From assembly GCA_014379625.1 (NCBI GenBank), contig JACMLJ010000065.1:1-64000 (forward strand): a DNA stretch of 64,000 nucleotides, read 5' to 3'. Below the pieces are notes generated by a model that was not told where the DNA came from, searched no databases, and saw only the letters and a list, made by a program, of their open reading frames with translations. Of the stretch, positions 8,477-18,241 are shown in pieces; the stretch's first letter is position 1; each line of letters starts with the position of its first letter. A program made the translations under genes and the position numbers. Origin of the DNA: Ferruginibacter sp. GTDB lineage: Bacteria; Bacteroidota; Bacteroidia; Chitinophagales; Chitinophagaceae.

Positions 8477-9571
8477 ATGATATCTCCGGAAATTAAAAAT
8501 AATATCTCCCGAATTATTCCCTTTGGTATAATCTGGTTGATCTTTAGCATTGTTTATTCTCTACTCGAAAGAGGGCTTCTTGGCGATCTTAATAATTACC
8601 CGTCAACAGGAAATCCTTACAGTTTTAGCAGAACTATTTTTATTACGGCAACTACTGCACTTATAACGGGATTAATCATTGGAACTATTGAAATACTCTA
8701 TCTCAATAAGTTATTCCTCCAACAGGGTTTCGTCAAAAAGATTGTGTATAAGACAACAATATATTGTGCAGTAATTATTTCTTTTCTTTTGATAAACACG
8801 CTAATTTATAATTCTATTGAACTTAAAACAGATGTTTTTAATCAACTGGCGTGGAATAACGTTTGGGCATTTTTCTCAAGCTATGCCTTTTGGAGTGTTG
8901 AAGTGTACATCGCTGCGATAATTGGTATTTCTCTTTTTTATACTGAAGTCAGTGGTAACCTTGGCCAGGGTGTTCTTAATAATTTTTTTACCGGAAAGTA
9001 CCATACACCCGTAGAGGAGGAAAGGATTTTTATGTTTTTAGATATGAAATCTTCTACCGCTATAGCTGAAAAACTCGGTCATATTAAATACTTCAGCATG
9101 CTTAGGGATTATTACTCCGATTTATCTAATCCAATTATTAAATATTCAGGAGAAATTTATCAGTATGTGGGTGATGAAATTGTTGTGTCATGGAAGCTCA
9201 AAAACGGACTGGAAAACAATAATTGCATTCACTGTTTTTTTGCTATGAAGGCGGCAATCAAAAAACAAAGTAAAAAATACATTGATGAATTTGGTTTATT
9301 ACCTGAATTCAAAGCAGGGTTTCACTTTGGAAAAGTGACCACAGGGGAAATAGGCGTTATCAAAAAGGATATCATATTCACTGGTGACGTACTTAATACG
9401 ACTGCACGTGTACAAGGACTTTGCAATACTTATAAAGCTGACATACTTATTTCCGATTGTTTGATGAATAAGCTTCACCTTAGTTCTCAATTTAAAATCA
9501 AAGCATTGGGGGAAAATGAGTTGAAAGGAAGAAACGAAAAGATAAATTTATTTACTATTATGCCGTTTTAA
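8477..9571 (+). CDS. Membrane class III adenylate/guanylate cyclase
   Basis: 364 residues. The first ~165 carry four hydrophobic helices (about 11-31, 53-75, 90-112, 130-157). A class III cyclase domain follows (about 180-360): FLDMKSST carries the first metal-binding Asp, YQYVGDEIVVSW the second, and NTTARVQGL includes the conserved Asn-Arg pair of the active site. The enzyme would make a cyclic nucleotide at the inner membrane, possibly in response to a signal read by the membrane part. The nucleotide preference cannot be told from what I can see. A Crp/Fnr-type regulator is encoded 11 kb away, but nothing links them directly. The codon use is more A/T-rich than its neighbours. Confidence 0.85.
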   Translation: MISPEIKNNISRIIPFGIIWLIFSIVYSLLERGLLGDLNNYPSTGNPYSFSRTIFITATTALITGLIIGTIEILYLNKLFLQQGFVKKIVYKTTIYCAVIISFLLINTLIYNSIELKTDVFNQLAWNNVWAFFSSYAFWSVEVYIAAIIGISLFYTEVSGNLGQGVLNNFFTGKYHTPVEEERIFMFLDMKSSTAIAEKLGHIKYFSMLRDYYSDLSNPIIKYSGEIYQYVGDEIVVSWKLKNGLENNNCIHCFFAMKAAIKKQSKKYIDEFGLLPEFKAGFHFGKVTTGEIGVIKKDIIFTGDVLNTTARVQGLCNTYKADILISDCLMNKLHLSSQFKIKALGENELKGRNEKINLFTIMPF

Positions 9572-9598
9572 AATATTAATTCATGAAGTGTTCAAGTA

Positions 9599-9844
9599 AT
9601 GTTGAAAATGCCTGTTACATACACAAAGAACTCAACTGTTGGAGCGCAACAGAATTACAAGAAATTTCAGGCTACACAAATGGACGACTTTATCAGTGTA
9701 ATTGAGAAAGCAAAAAAGACTTGCGAAAACGCAGGGGAGACAATATCCAATCATTTTGCCGACATGAGCAAAATGACAGGTTTAGCTAAAGGTGCTCAAT
9801 GCGAAATTCCTGATATTGCTTTGACGAGGTATGCCTGCTATTGA
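9599..9844 (+). pseudogene. Truncated DinD-like protein (DNA-damage-inducible protein D)
   Basis: The 81-codon ORF carries FISVIEKAKKTCENAGETIS and a final LTRYACY, which match the N-terminal half of DinD/BRO-like proteins. The normal continuation (LIAQNGDP...) is lost: a stop follows at once and downstream frames show only scraps such as GNIIHGTPEPN. Full-length DinD has about 270 residues, so this is a 5' remnant, or at most a truncated small protein. Confidence 0.5.
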
Positions 9845-10393
9845 TTTGCACAAAATCACCCTTCCGTTCAATACCTGTTTTTTACTAAATAAGCACGTAA
9901 AAGTGGTTTAAGGTCTTTGCCTGCTCAACGACTGTGGAAGACCTACATCTTCTAATAACATTCCTGCACACCATATCAAAGGAAACATAATTCACGGCAC
10001 ACCCGAACCAAACCTGTCTGCCGAATGCAATCAGGGCGAAGGCTTACACAAGTACTGGTGAGAATTAGGCGGAAAACTTTTTGAAATTAACAAAAGCAAC
10101 ATTGGTTTGGTTCTTTTTTTAATCCTATTCCCTGTTCTTGTCAATCCTATTATTTTCAACCCCGCAAAAGATAACGTGTATATCGGTAACACCTTCCAAT
10201 TGATGATCCGGTTTTCTCTGAATACGAAAGCATCCCGGAACTGTACATCCAAATGCGAGAACGCAGGGTCGTGGTTATTAATGGCACTACTTTGTAAATA
10301 CGGTTACAGCCACCCTGCTTAAGGCCGGTTCAACAATCTAATAAACGGTACAAAAAATTACTTACTTTTATTGTCTATTAAAATCAATCAATC
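9845..10393 (+). other. Intergenic stretch with coding scraps
   Basis: There is no intact gene. Short protein-like pieces occur in different frames (GNIIHGTPEPNLSAECNQGEG near 9980-10050 and VFSEYESIPELYIQMRERR near 10205-10265), suggesting decayed genes that I cannot name. With the DinD and IS110 relics this makes 7.9-10.4 kb a region of gene decay around the cyclase gene. Confidence 0.4.
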
Positions 10394-10852
10394 ATGCCGG
10401 TTTACACCCTTAAAATCAATGGTAAACAATTTAAAGCGGATGTAGTTGCTGATACGCCCCTGTTATGGGTATTGAGAGACCACCTGGGACTTGTGGGTAC
10501 CAAGTTTGGCTGCGGTATCGCCCAATGCGGGGCCTGTACGGTTCACCTGAACGGTGTGGCAGTTAAATCCTGTGTATTGCCTGTGTCTTCTATCAAAGCA
10601 GCTGCGATCACCACCATCGAAGGCCTTTCTGAAAAAGGTGACCATCCCTTACAACTTGCCTGGGATGAAATTGATGTACCTCAATGTGGCTATTGCCAGG
10701 CAGGCCAGATCATGACGGCTGCTGCCCTTCTAAAAAGAAAACCACACCCCGGGGAGGAAGAAATTGATAGTGCCATGCATGGTAATATATGCCGTTGCGG
10801 CGCCTATCACCGCATTCGCGAAGCTGTAAAATTAGCCAGTACTAAAATCTGA
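10394..10852 (+). CDS. (2Fe-2S)-binding subunit of a molybdenum hydroxylase (IorA/XdhC-like small subunit)
   Basis: 152 residues. The N-terminal plant-type ferredoxin fold (about 1-75) carries [15 protein letters not shown] for the first [2Fe-2S] cluster. The C-terminal helical domain carries [10 protein letters not shown] and NICRCGAY for the second. This small subunit passes electrons from the molybdopterin subunit encoded 4 bases downstream. The pair resembles isoquinoline 1-oxidoreductase / aldehyde oxidase of the xanthine oxidase family. There is no FAD subunit gene here, so electrons probably go to a cytochrome or another membrane acceptor. The substrate is unknown. Confidence 0.92.
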   Translation: MPVYTLKINGKQFKADVVADTPLLWVLRDHLGLVGTKFGCGIAQCGACTVHLNGVAVKSCVLPVSSIKAAAITTIEGLSEKGDHPLQLAWDEIDVPQCGYCQAGQIMTAAALLKRKPHPGEEEIDSAMHGNICRCGAYHRIREAVKLASTKI

Positions 10853-10856
10853 AAAC

Positions 10857-13001
10857 ATGTCCAATTCAAACACAACCAGCAGAAGAGATTTTTTAAAATT
10901 AACCTCCCTCACCGGCGGCGGCCTCCTGCTTGGCTTTAGCTGGTTCAGCGCGGAAGCAGAAACCCCGGTAATTATCCATAACCTGCCGTTGGGAGCCACC
11001 AAGGGTTTTAATAGCTATTTATCTATTTCAACGGATGGCATTGTTACCATCTTTTCACCCAATCCCGAACTGGGGCAAAATATCATGACTTCCTTTCCCA
11101 TGATAGTGGCTGAGGAACTCGATGCAGACTGGACTAAAGTGAAAGTAGTGCAGGCCCCGCTTGATACAAAAAGTTTTGATCGCCAGCTTACCGGGGGAAG
11201 TGGCGCTGTGCCGCATTCCTGGAAAAGATTAAGGACGGCCGGCGCCACTGCAAGAAATATGCTGATACAGGCTGCCGCAAAACAATGGGAGGTAGCTGCA
11301 GAGGAATGTACTGCAAATAATGGCTTTGTAATACATGCCAAATCGGGCAGGCAACTTGGCTTTGGAGAATTGGCGGATCAGGCTGCTACCATGCCTGTAC
11401 CCAAAGAAGTTAAACTGAAGGACCGAAAGGATTTTAAACTAATCGGTACGGGTGTAAAGAATGTGGCCAATAAAGATATTGTGACAGGCAAAGGACTTTT
11501 TGGAATGGATGTTTACAGGAAGGGGATGTTGTTCGCCATGATTCAGCGCCCCGATGCCTTTGGTACAAAAATAAAGTCGGTAGATTCGGCAGCGGCCAAA
11601 GCAATGCCCGGTATTGTGGATGTGGTTGTTTTTAAAAATAATGTAGCTGTGGTGGGTAAATCTACCTGGGAAGTGAGCAAGGCCAGGAAATTACTGAAGA
11701 TCGAATATGAAAAGGACGGGGCCACTGAAAGTACGGCTGATCATACCAATATATTTACAACTTTACTCGATGGTGGAACGCCTGTGGTAAGGCGGAAGAA
11801 CGGTGATGTGGAAGCTGCTTTTAAAACTGCGGCCAAAATAATAAAAAGTGAATACCACGGCCCTTTTTTATCGCACGCCCCGATGGAGCCGATGAATTTT
11901 TTTGCCGATGTAAGACCTGATGGTGTAGAACTCATTGGTCCTACCCAAACACCCGGCAGCGCCCGTACGGCAACCTCAAAATTATTAGGCATCCCCGAAG
12001 ATAAGATCACGCTTGAAATTACAAGATTGGGCGGTGGCTTTGGCAGGCGGCTCAAATTTGATTACGTGGTGGAGGCGGCGGAATTATCCGGCATCATTAA
12101 GGCGCCGGTAAAACTGATCTGGTCGAGGGAGGATGATATGATGGGTGGCAGTTACCGTCCGGCTGTGCAATACCGGTTTGAAGCCGCCCTGGATAGCAGC
12201 GGCAACCTGGTAGGATACAAATGCCGGGGCGCGGGTATTAATGCGGGTAACCCTGTCCGTGAGGATAACTTTCCTTCAGGGGCCGTTGAGCATCTACTGA
12301 TCGACACTGTTGAACATAAATCCCCCATCACTACAGGGGCGTGGCGGGCGCCCATCACTAATTTTTTAGCTTTTGCAGAGCAGGCCTTTTTGGATGAAGT
12401 GGCTAACGCCGCAGGTAAAGACCCTGTGCAATTCCGGCTGGATTTACTGGATAAGGCGAGAAAGTCGCCGGTGGGCGCTATCAAATATAATATTGACCGG
12501 ATGGAAAATGTGATAAAAATGGCTGCGGAAAAATCCGGTTGGGGAAAAAAGGCGGGGATTTCCCAGGGCTTTAGTGTTTACTTTTCCCATTCGTCTTACG
12601 TGGCTCAGGTATGCGAAGTGATGATGCAGGCCGGAAAACCGGTTGTAAAAAAGATATATGCGGTTTCCGATTGTGGGCAGGTGATCAATTTGAGCGGCGC
12701 CCGGCAACAGGTTATGGGTGGTATTGTTGATGGATTTGGACATGCCATGTATGGCAAAGTGACTTTTAAGAATGGCGCTGCAGAACAAAAGAATTTTAAT
12801 ACCTACCGGCTAATCCGCATGAAAGAGATTCCCCAGATCGAAACATATTTTGTTGATAACGGTATTGACCCTACAGGACTTGGAGAACCAGCCTTACCCC
12901 CAACCGGTGGTGCGGTGGCCAATGCAATTTTTAAAGCAACAGGTAAACGATTAAAAAATCAACCGTTCATTGATGAGGAAGTTTTTACCACTACCCCCTA
13001 A
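10857..13001 (+). CDS. Molybdopterin-binding subunit of a xanthine dehydrogenase-family oxidoreductase (IorB-like)
   Basis: 714 residues, close to the IorB size. A twin-arginine-type leader, SRRDFLKLTSLTGGGLLLGF, begins the protein, so the folded, cofactor-loaded heterodimer is probably exported to the periplasm. Molybdenum-domain landmarks include RLGGGFGRRLKFDYVVEAAE (about 395-415), the GAWRAP segment near 490, and the final GLGEPALPPTGGAVANAI (about 675-692) with the catalytic Glu of the GEP motif. Family members hydroxylate N-heterocycles or oxidise aldehydes. The gene follows its iron-sulfur partner with a 4-base gap. Confidence 0.92.
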   Translation: MSNSNTTSRRDFLKLTSLTGGGLLLGFSWFSAEAETPVIIHNLPLGATKGFNSYLSISTDGIVTIFSPNPELGQNIMTSFPMIVAEELDADWTKVKVVQAPLDTKSFDRQLTGGSGAVPHSWKRLRTAGATARNMLIQAAAKQWEVAAEECTANNGFVIHAKSGRQLGFGELADQAATMPVPKEVKLKDRKDFKLIGTGVKNVANKDIVTGKGLFGMDVYRKGMLFAMIQRPDAFGTKIKSVDSAAAKAMPGIVDVVVFKNNVAVVGKSTWEVSKARKLLKIEYEKDGATESTADHTNIFTTLLDGGTPVVRRKNGDVEAAFKTAAKIIKSEYHGPFLSHAPMEPMNFFADVRPDGVELIGPTQTPGSARTATSKLLGIPEDKITLEITRLGGGFGRRLKFDYVVEAAELSGIIKAPVKLIWSREDDMMGGSYRPAVQYRFEAALDSSGNLVGYKCRGAGINAGNPVREDNFPSGAVEHLLIDTVEHKSPITTGAWRAPITNFLAFAEQAFLDEVANAAGKDPVQFRLDLLDKARKSPVGAIKYNIDRMENVIKMAAEKSGWGKKAGISQGFSVYFSHSSYVAQVCEVMMQAGKPVVKKIYAVSDCGQVINLSGARQQVMGGIVDGFGHAMYGKVTFKNGAAEQKNFNTYRLIRMKEIPQIETYFVDNGIDPTGLGEPALPPTGGAVANAIFKATGKRLKNQPFIDEEVFTTTP

Positions 13002-13169
13002 AAATCCTGTTATGCCAAATCGCGAACTATACCTCTTTTTCAAACAAGCATTTACCTTACAGTTTTCATTGGTAAGACAGTAAGAAATTCAGGAAGCATT
13101 TGAAACTTAATGCCTTTACCGCTTTCACTGATATCAAACCACCAGGTTCATACAACACAACATCCAATA

Positions 13170-13685
13170 ATGGCAATACAAAAACACGAAGTGTGGCAAA
13201 GAGGGCCATTGCCTGGTATACCCGCACTTCTACAACCTGTGGCCCATGCTTTATTACAGGCCCTTGAAGAAGTGAATGAACTGATGCTGAACTTTCCTTC
13301 GGAGTTACTTTGGGAGCGCCCGGCAGGATTAGCTTCGCCCGGTTTTCATTTACAGCATCTCAGCGGCGTGCTTGACAGGGTATTCACTTATGCCCGCAAT
13401 GAGGGGCTCAGCCAGCTTCAGTTTGATCAGCTTGCAGCAGAAGGAAAAAATGCGGAACCGGGATATACAACGGATCAGTTGGTGAAGCGGTTTGATATGC
13501 AGGTAAACAAAGCAATGGAACAGCTGTATATCACCGATGAACAAACTTTAACCGATTATCGCGGCATCGGAAGGGCTGGTTTACCCTCCACTGTAATCGG
13601 ACTTTTATTTCATGCTGCGGAACACACAATGCGGCATACAGGGCAGTTGATGGTAACCCAGGCGGTTATACGAAAAAACTTATGA
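13170..13685 (+). CDS. DinB-like putative metal-dependent protein
   Basis: The track starts at 13110, but MAIQKHEVWQRGP at 13170 is a better start; the extra 20 residues look like untranslated sequence. The 171-residue protein has the four-helix DinB/YfiT layout with three likely metal-binding histidines: FHLQHLSGVLDR and the later HAAEHTMRHTGQL. The family includes thiol-transferases and many proteins without known function. No operon partner is obvious, though it lies on the same strand 168 bases after the molybdenum hydroxylase. Confidence 0.8.
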   Translation: MAIQKHEVWQRGPLPGIPALLQPVAHALLQALEEVNELMLNFPSELLWERPAGLASPGFHLQHLSGVLDRVFTYARNEGLSQLQFDQLAAEGKNAEPGYTTDQLVKRFDMQVNKAMEQLYITDEQTLTDYRGIGRAGLPSTVIGLLFHAAEHTMRHTGQLMVTQAVIRKNL

Positions 13686-13801
13686 CTCCGACCGGGCAGG
13701 AACTTAAGTTGCCGCTGCTTTGAAACATAAGTTTTCTTTTTAGAAGCAGGATTCAATCATCTGTAATCGCGTCACACCTCATAAAGCCAGGCATCTTTGT
13801 T

Positions 13802-16800
13802 TTACCCGACATTCCCATCAATAATAGATTGATCTACATCCGCCTGGTTTTGCAATTCTTTTTTCAACCGCTTCAGCTTTTTACCATACGACAATTTTGT
13901 TATCAGTACAAACAGTACCGGCACTACAAAAATCGCCAGCGTGGTAGCGGCTAACATTCCCCCAAAAACCGTCCACCCAATTGTTTTACGCGACTCCGCC
14001 GCTGCACCGCTGGCAAATGCCAAAGGAAGCACGCCAAGGATAAAAGCCAGTGAGGTCATAATAATCGGGCGTAACCGAAGTTCAACCGCCTGTAAAGTTG
14101 CGGCTACAATATCTACACCACGGTCTACCCTTTCTTTTGCAAATTCAACGATCAGGATGGCGTTTTTAGCTGCCAGTCCGATCAGTGTGATCAGGCCAAT
14201 CTGCGCATATACGTTATTGGTAAGATTGGGCAGTAAGGTTAAAGTGAGGATCGAACCAAAAGCCCCGATCGGCACCGCGAACAACACAGAAAATGGAACG
14301 GACCAGCTTTCGTACAATGCAGCCAGGAAAAGAAATACAAAAATAATTGAGATGGCAAATATGGTGGTTGTACTGTCACCAGCTTTTATTTCTTCACGAC
14401 TTAACCCCGAAAATTCGTATCCGTATCCTGTGGGTAGTACCTGGGCTGCAACTTCCTTTAACGCGGTAATGGCCTGGCCACTGCTGATTCCGGGTTTGGG
14501 AGAACCGTTTATTTCAATGGAGCGGTAAATATTATAATGCGAGATCAGTGATGGACTTTCTATCACCCTGGTGGTAAGTAATGAACCAAGTGGTACCATA
14601 CCGTCCTGGCTATTGCGTACATAATATTTATTAAGTTCCCCAATGGAAGAACGGTACGAACTATCTCCCTGTGCCACTACCCTGAAGTTTCGCCCATACA
14701 GGTTAAAATCATTTACATAACTGCTTCCCAAAAGGGTTGACATGGTGCTATAAACATCCGACACGGAAACACCTAATTTTTTTGCTTTTTCTTTGTCAAC
14801 ATCCGCCTGGTAGCCGGGCGTATGCGAGGTAAAGAATGTAAAGGCCCCGCCAATTTCCGGGCGTTTATTTATCTCACCCAAAAATTTACGGGCAACCGAT
14901 TCAAACTGTTGTATATCATCTGTACTGGTGGTTTGCTGCAATTCAAAAGTAAAGCCGGCTGTCGCGCCCAGTCCGGGAATGGCTGGTGGGGCAATCGCCA
15001 TAATCCTTGCTTCTTTAATATCGGCGGTGCGTTTTTGAATTTCAGCAATTATACTTTTTAACTGCAGTTCTTTGGTGGTACGGTCATCCCAGGGCTGCAG
15101 GTTAACAAACATCGTACCCACATTTGATTTGTTGGAAAAGCTGATGATATTGAGACCTGCCAATCCACCCACAATTCTTACACCCGGAATATCCTGCACC
15201 CTCTGCATTACTTTCAACAGCATTTCCTTGCTACGGGTGGTAGAACTGGCTTCTGCCATTTCATAAGTTACAAATAAACGTCCCTCATCTTCAGAAGGTA
15301 TAAAACCGGCGGGCTTACTTTTAAATAAAAAAAACAGGCCCACGAACAAACAAACCAGCATGATCAGTACCAACGGTGTAGCCCTGATCCATTTTCCAAC
15401 ACTCCTCGTGTAAGCAGCGTTTATTTTGCCAAATCTTTTATTGAACCCACTAAAGAATTTATCAAGCAGGTTCTTTTTAGCGGCTGCATCTTTTGAAGGT
15501 TTTAGTAAAATAGAACATAAGGCAGGTGTAAGTGATAAGGCAACAAAGGCGGAGATGAGCACCGATACCGCAATGGTAATAGCAAACTGTTGGTATAACC
15601 TTCCCACAATACCGGGTATAAATCCAACCGGAACAAATACTGCCGCCAAAATCAATGCTATGGCAACAACAGGACCTGAAATATCTTTCATAGCCAGCCT
15701 TGTGGCTTCTTTTGCCGAAACTTTTGCGTGATCAATATAATGCTGCACCGCTTCCACAACCACAATAGCATCATCCACCACTATACCGATGGCCAGTACA
15801 AACGCAAACAACGTAAGTGTATTAATGGTAAAGCCAAATGGTATAAAAAAGATAAATGTACCAATAAGGGAAACAGGAATGGCCAGTACAGGGATAAGGG
15901 TGGCGCGCCAGTTTTGCAAAAAAAGAAACACCACCAGCACCACCAGCAGCAATGCCTCCGCCAGAGTGTACAATACTTCTTTGATAGAGACTTTTACCAC
16001 AGACACTGTTTCCAGCGGAACCATGTAATCAATATCTTTGGGAAATGTTTTTTTAATTTCCGTCAATGCTTTATTGATGCCTTCATAAGTGTCTAATGCA
16101 TTGGCGCCAGGCGCCTGGTAAATCAATACAAATGCAGCCGGCTTACCATTTACATATGCGTTGCTGCCATAATCAAACTTGCCCAGTTCTACCCTGGCAA
16201 CGTCTTTCAGGTAAACAAGGGTTCCTGTGGCAGGCACGGTTCTTACAATAATATTTTCAAACTGTTCTTTGGTATTGATCCGGCTATTGGTAAGCACGCT
16301 GTACTCAAAAGTTTGTACGGATGGTTGCGGGTTACCCCCTACCGAGCCGGCCGCTACCTGCAGGTTCTGCTCCGTTAAAGACCCGATGATATCGGTAGTG
16401 GTCATTCCAAGATTTGCCAGCTTTTCCGGATTTAGCCAGATCCGCATTCCAAATTCATCCGCCCGGGATACTATATCACCTACGCCCTTAACGCGCTGCA
16501 AGGCATCCTTTAAATAAATATTTGCATAATTACCCAGGAAATTTGCATCGTGTGTGCCATTGGGTGAGTAGAGCGCCAGGGCAACCATGATGCTGGGGTT
16601 ACGTTTACGAACGGTTAAGCCTAAACGCTTTACCGCGTCCGGTAGCGAAGGCTGTGCCACACTTACCCTGTTTTGTACATCCAGGGCGGCGATGTTTACA
16701 TCCGTACCAATCTCAAAATTTACGTTGATACTGCTTTGGCCGCTTGCAGTGCTGTTGCTCGAAATATAGGTCATACCGGGCGTGCCATTCACTTGTGTTT

Positions 16801-16999
16801 CAATAGGGGTAGTGGTTGTTTGCTCCACTGTTTGTGCATCTGCCCCCGTAAAATTGCCACTGATGGTAACTGTTGGCGGTGTTATATCCGGGTATTGGGC
16901 TATCGGCAATGTAGTTAATGCAATCAAACCCACCAGCACAATTACAATGGATATAACTATTGCCGTTACGGGTCTTTTTATAAAAGTATCTGCTATCAT
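13802..16999 (-). CDS. RND efflux pump, inner-membrane transporter (HAE1/AcrB type)
   Basis: 1065 residues, the normal AcrB-type length. It starts MIADTFIKRPVTAIVISIVI and shows twelve membrane helices in the two-times-six arrangement with two large periplasmic loops. TM4 carries the proton-relay pair in GIVVDDAIVVVEAV (about 405). It works as a trimer, using proton influx to drive out hydrophobic or amphipathic compounds through the adaptor and outer-membrane factor encoded just upstream on the same strand. The substrate cannot be predicted from sequence alone. Confidence 0.95.
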   Translation of the reverse strand: MIADTFIKRPVTAIVISIVIVLVGLIALTTLPIAQYPDITPPTVTISGNFTGADAQTVEQTTTTPIETQVNGTPGMTYISSNSTASGQSSINVNFEIGTDVNIAALDVQNRVSVAQPSLPDAVKRLGLTVRKRNPSIMVALALYSPNGTHDANFLGNYANIYLKDALQRVKGVGDIVSRADEFGMRIWLNPEKLANLGMTTTDIIGSLTEQNLQVAAGSVGGNPQPSVQTFEYSVLTNSRINTKEQFENIIVRTVPATGTLVYLKDVARVELGKFDYGSNAYVNGKPAAFVLIYQAPGANALDTYEGINKALTEIKKTFPKDIDYMVPLETVSVVKVSIKEVLYTLAEALLLVVLVVFLFLQNWRATLIPVLAIPVSLIGTFIFFIPFGFTINTLTLFAFVLAIGIVVDDAIVVVEAVQHYIDHAKVSAKEATRLAMKDISGPVVAIALILAAVFVPVGFIPGIVGRLYQQFAITIAVSVLISAFVALSLTPALCSILLKPSKDAAAKKNLLDKFFSGFNKRFGKINAAYTRSVGKWIRATPLVLIMLVCLFVGLFFLFKSKPAGFIPSEDEGRLFVTYEMAEASSTTRSKEMLLKVMQRVQDIPGVRIVGGLAGLNIISFSNKSNVGTMFVNLQPWDDRTTKELQLKSIIAEIQKRTADIKEARIMAIAPPAIPGLGATAGFTFELQQTTSTDDIQQFESVARKFLGEINKRPEIGGAFTFFTSHTPGYQADVDKEKAKKLGVSVSDVYSTMSTLLGSSYVNDFNLYGRNFRVVAQGDSSYRSSIGELNKYYVRNSQDGMVPLGSLLTTRVIESPSLISHYNIYRSIEINGSPKPGISSGQAITALKEVAAQVLPTGYGYEFSGLSREEIKAGDSTTTIFAISIIFVFLFLAALYESWSVPFSVLFAVPIGAFGSILTLTLLPNLTNNVYAQIGLITLIGLAAKNAILIVEFAKERVDRGVDIVAATLQAVELRLRPIIMTSLAFILGVLPLAFASGAAAESRKTIGWTVFGGMLAATTLAIFVVPVLFVLITKLSYGKKLKRLKKELQNQADVDQSIIDGNVG

Positions 17000-17049
17000 T
17001 ATTTTATTGCTTTAATAACCTCCACTTCCGGTTATTGAACATATATGGG

Positions 17050-18192
17050 TTATTTTTTTTCCATGCCTGCGGGAGCAGGTGCCTGTTGCGTAGCTGTACT
17101 GATCATTGCACCCTCCCTTAAATTCTGAACACCTTCCACTACTATTTTCTCCCCGCTTTGCAAACCTTCCTTTACAACAATGTCGGTACCGATCTGCTTT
17201 CCCAGGGCCACTTTCCTTTGTGATACCTTATTACTGTCATTGGGCACATACACAAAAAATTCACCCAGTTGCTCTGTTACAGCTTTATAAGGAATAATGA
17301 CGGATTGCGCGGAAGCGTTGCTTTTTATACGCACGGTACCATTCATTCCTGCAATCAGTAAATTTTTATTGTTGGGGAAAATCAGCCTTGCTTTAATGGT
17401 GCCGGTTTGCGGGTTAACTGCCCTGTCGAGCAAGGCGATTTTACCGGGATAGGGATAAACTTCGCCACCAAAGGCAAGGGTAAAAGTGGAGTCCCCGGGT
17501 GTTTGCTTTTCACTCACCAGTTTAGTAAAACGATAGATCTCTTTTTGGTCCACATTAAAATCCACCCCCAGTTCCCTATCAGATGACATCATATTAAGAA
17601 TGGTTTGTCCTGCAGTAACAGCGGTACCGGTCTTAACCGCTGATATACCAATTACTCCATCAAAAGGTGCGTAAACCTTTGTATATTTTACACTGGTTTG
17701 CACTGCCTGTATATTTGCACGTGATGCATCGGCCTGCTTTTTAGCAACTTCCAGTGCGGCATCCGCATTATCCACCAGTTGTTTGGCTACCGCATCATTT
17801 TTATCCAGTTCGTGATAGCGGTTGGCGTCTTTTTGCGCCTTGTTGATATTTGCCTCCTGTACTTTAAAATTAGCTATCGCCTGCTGGTAATTGGCCGAAT
17901 ACAATTGTTCATCAACGGAATACAATAGCTGTCCCTTTCTTACCCGGTCGCCATCTTTAAAGTAAACGCCGGTAATAAAACCACTCACCTGTGGCCGAAG
18001 TTCAACCTGGTTTAAAGGTGTAACCGTTGCCGGGTATTCATCATAATACACCGCATCCGATAAACGCGCTTCGGTTAGTGTAACTTTTGCCGGCGGCTGG
18101 GCTTGCTGAACCGGTGTTTTTTTGCCGGCACAGCCTGCCGTTGCTAAAACTGCGGCAAAACAAATATATTTATGCAGGGGATATAAAAACAT
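17050..18192 (-). CDS. RND efflux periplasmic adaptor (membrane fusion lipoprotein)
   Basis: 380 residues. A lipobox LATAGC anchors it to the inner membrane. The order is half a lipoyl domain (ATVTPLNQVELRPQVSGFIT, near 60), an alpha-helical hairpin (about 95-165), the second lipoyl half (YAPFDGVIGISAVKTGTAV), a beta-barrel domain and a membrane-proximal domain. It bridges the RND transporter and the TolC-type channel. The gene lies 50 bases upstream of the RND gene and 49 bases downstream of the TolC-type gene. Confidence 0.94.
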   Translation of the reverse strand: MFLYPLHKYICFAAVLATAGCAGKKTPVQQAQPPAKVTLTEARLSDAVYYDEYPATVTPLNQVELRPQVSGFITGVYFKDGDRVRKGQLLYSVDEQLYSANYQQAIANFKVQEANINKAQKDANRYHELDKNDAVAKQLVDNADAALEVAKKQADASRANIQAVQTSVKYTKVYAPFDGVIGISAVKTGTAVTAGQTILNMMSSDRELGVDFNVDQKEIYRFTKLVSEKQTPGDSTFTLAFGGEVYPYPGKIALLDRAVNPQTGTIKARLIFPNNKNLLIAGMNGTVRIKSNASAQSVIIPYKAVTEQLGEFFVYVPNDSNKVSQRKVALGKQIGTDIVVKEGLQSGEKIVVEGVQNLREGAMISTATQQAPAPAGMEKK

Positions 18193-18241
18193 AGAACAGG
18201 TAATTTTAAATTGATTGATTAAACTTGTAATTCAAAAATTT

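Noticed and set aside
10031-10322. 71- and 73-codon ORFs before the molybdenum hydroxylase
   Set aside because: They overlap each other on opposite strands in a region of decayed sequence and neither looks like a protein.
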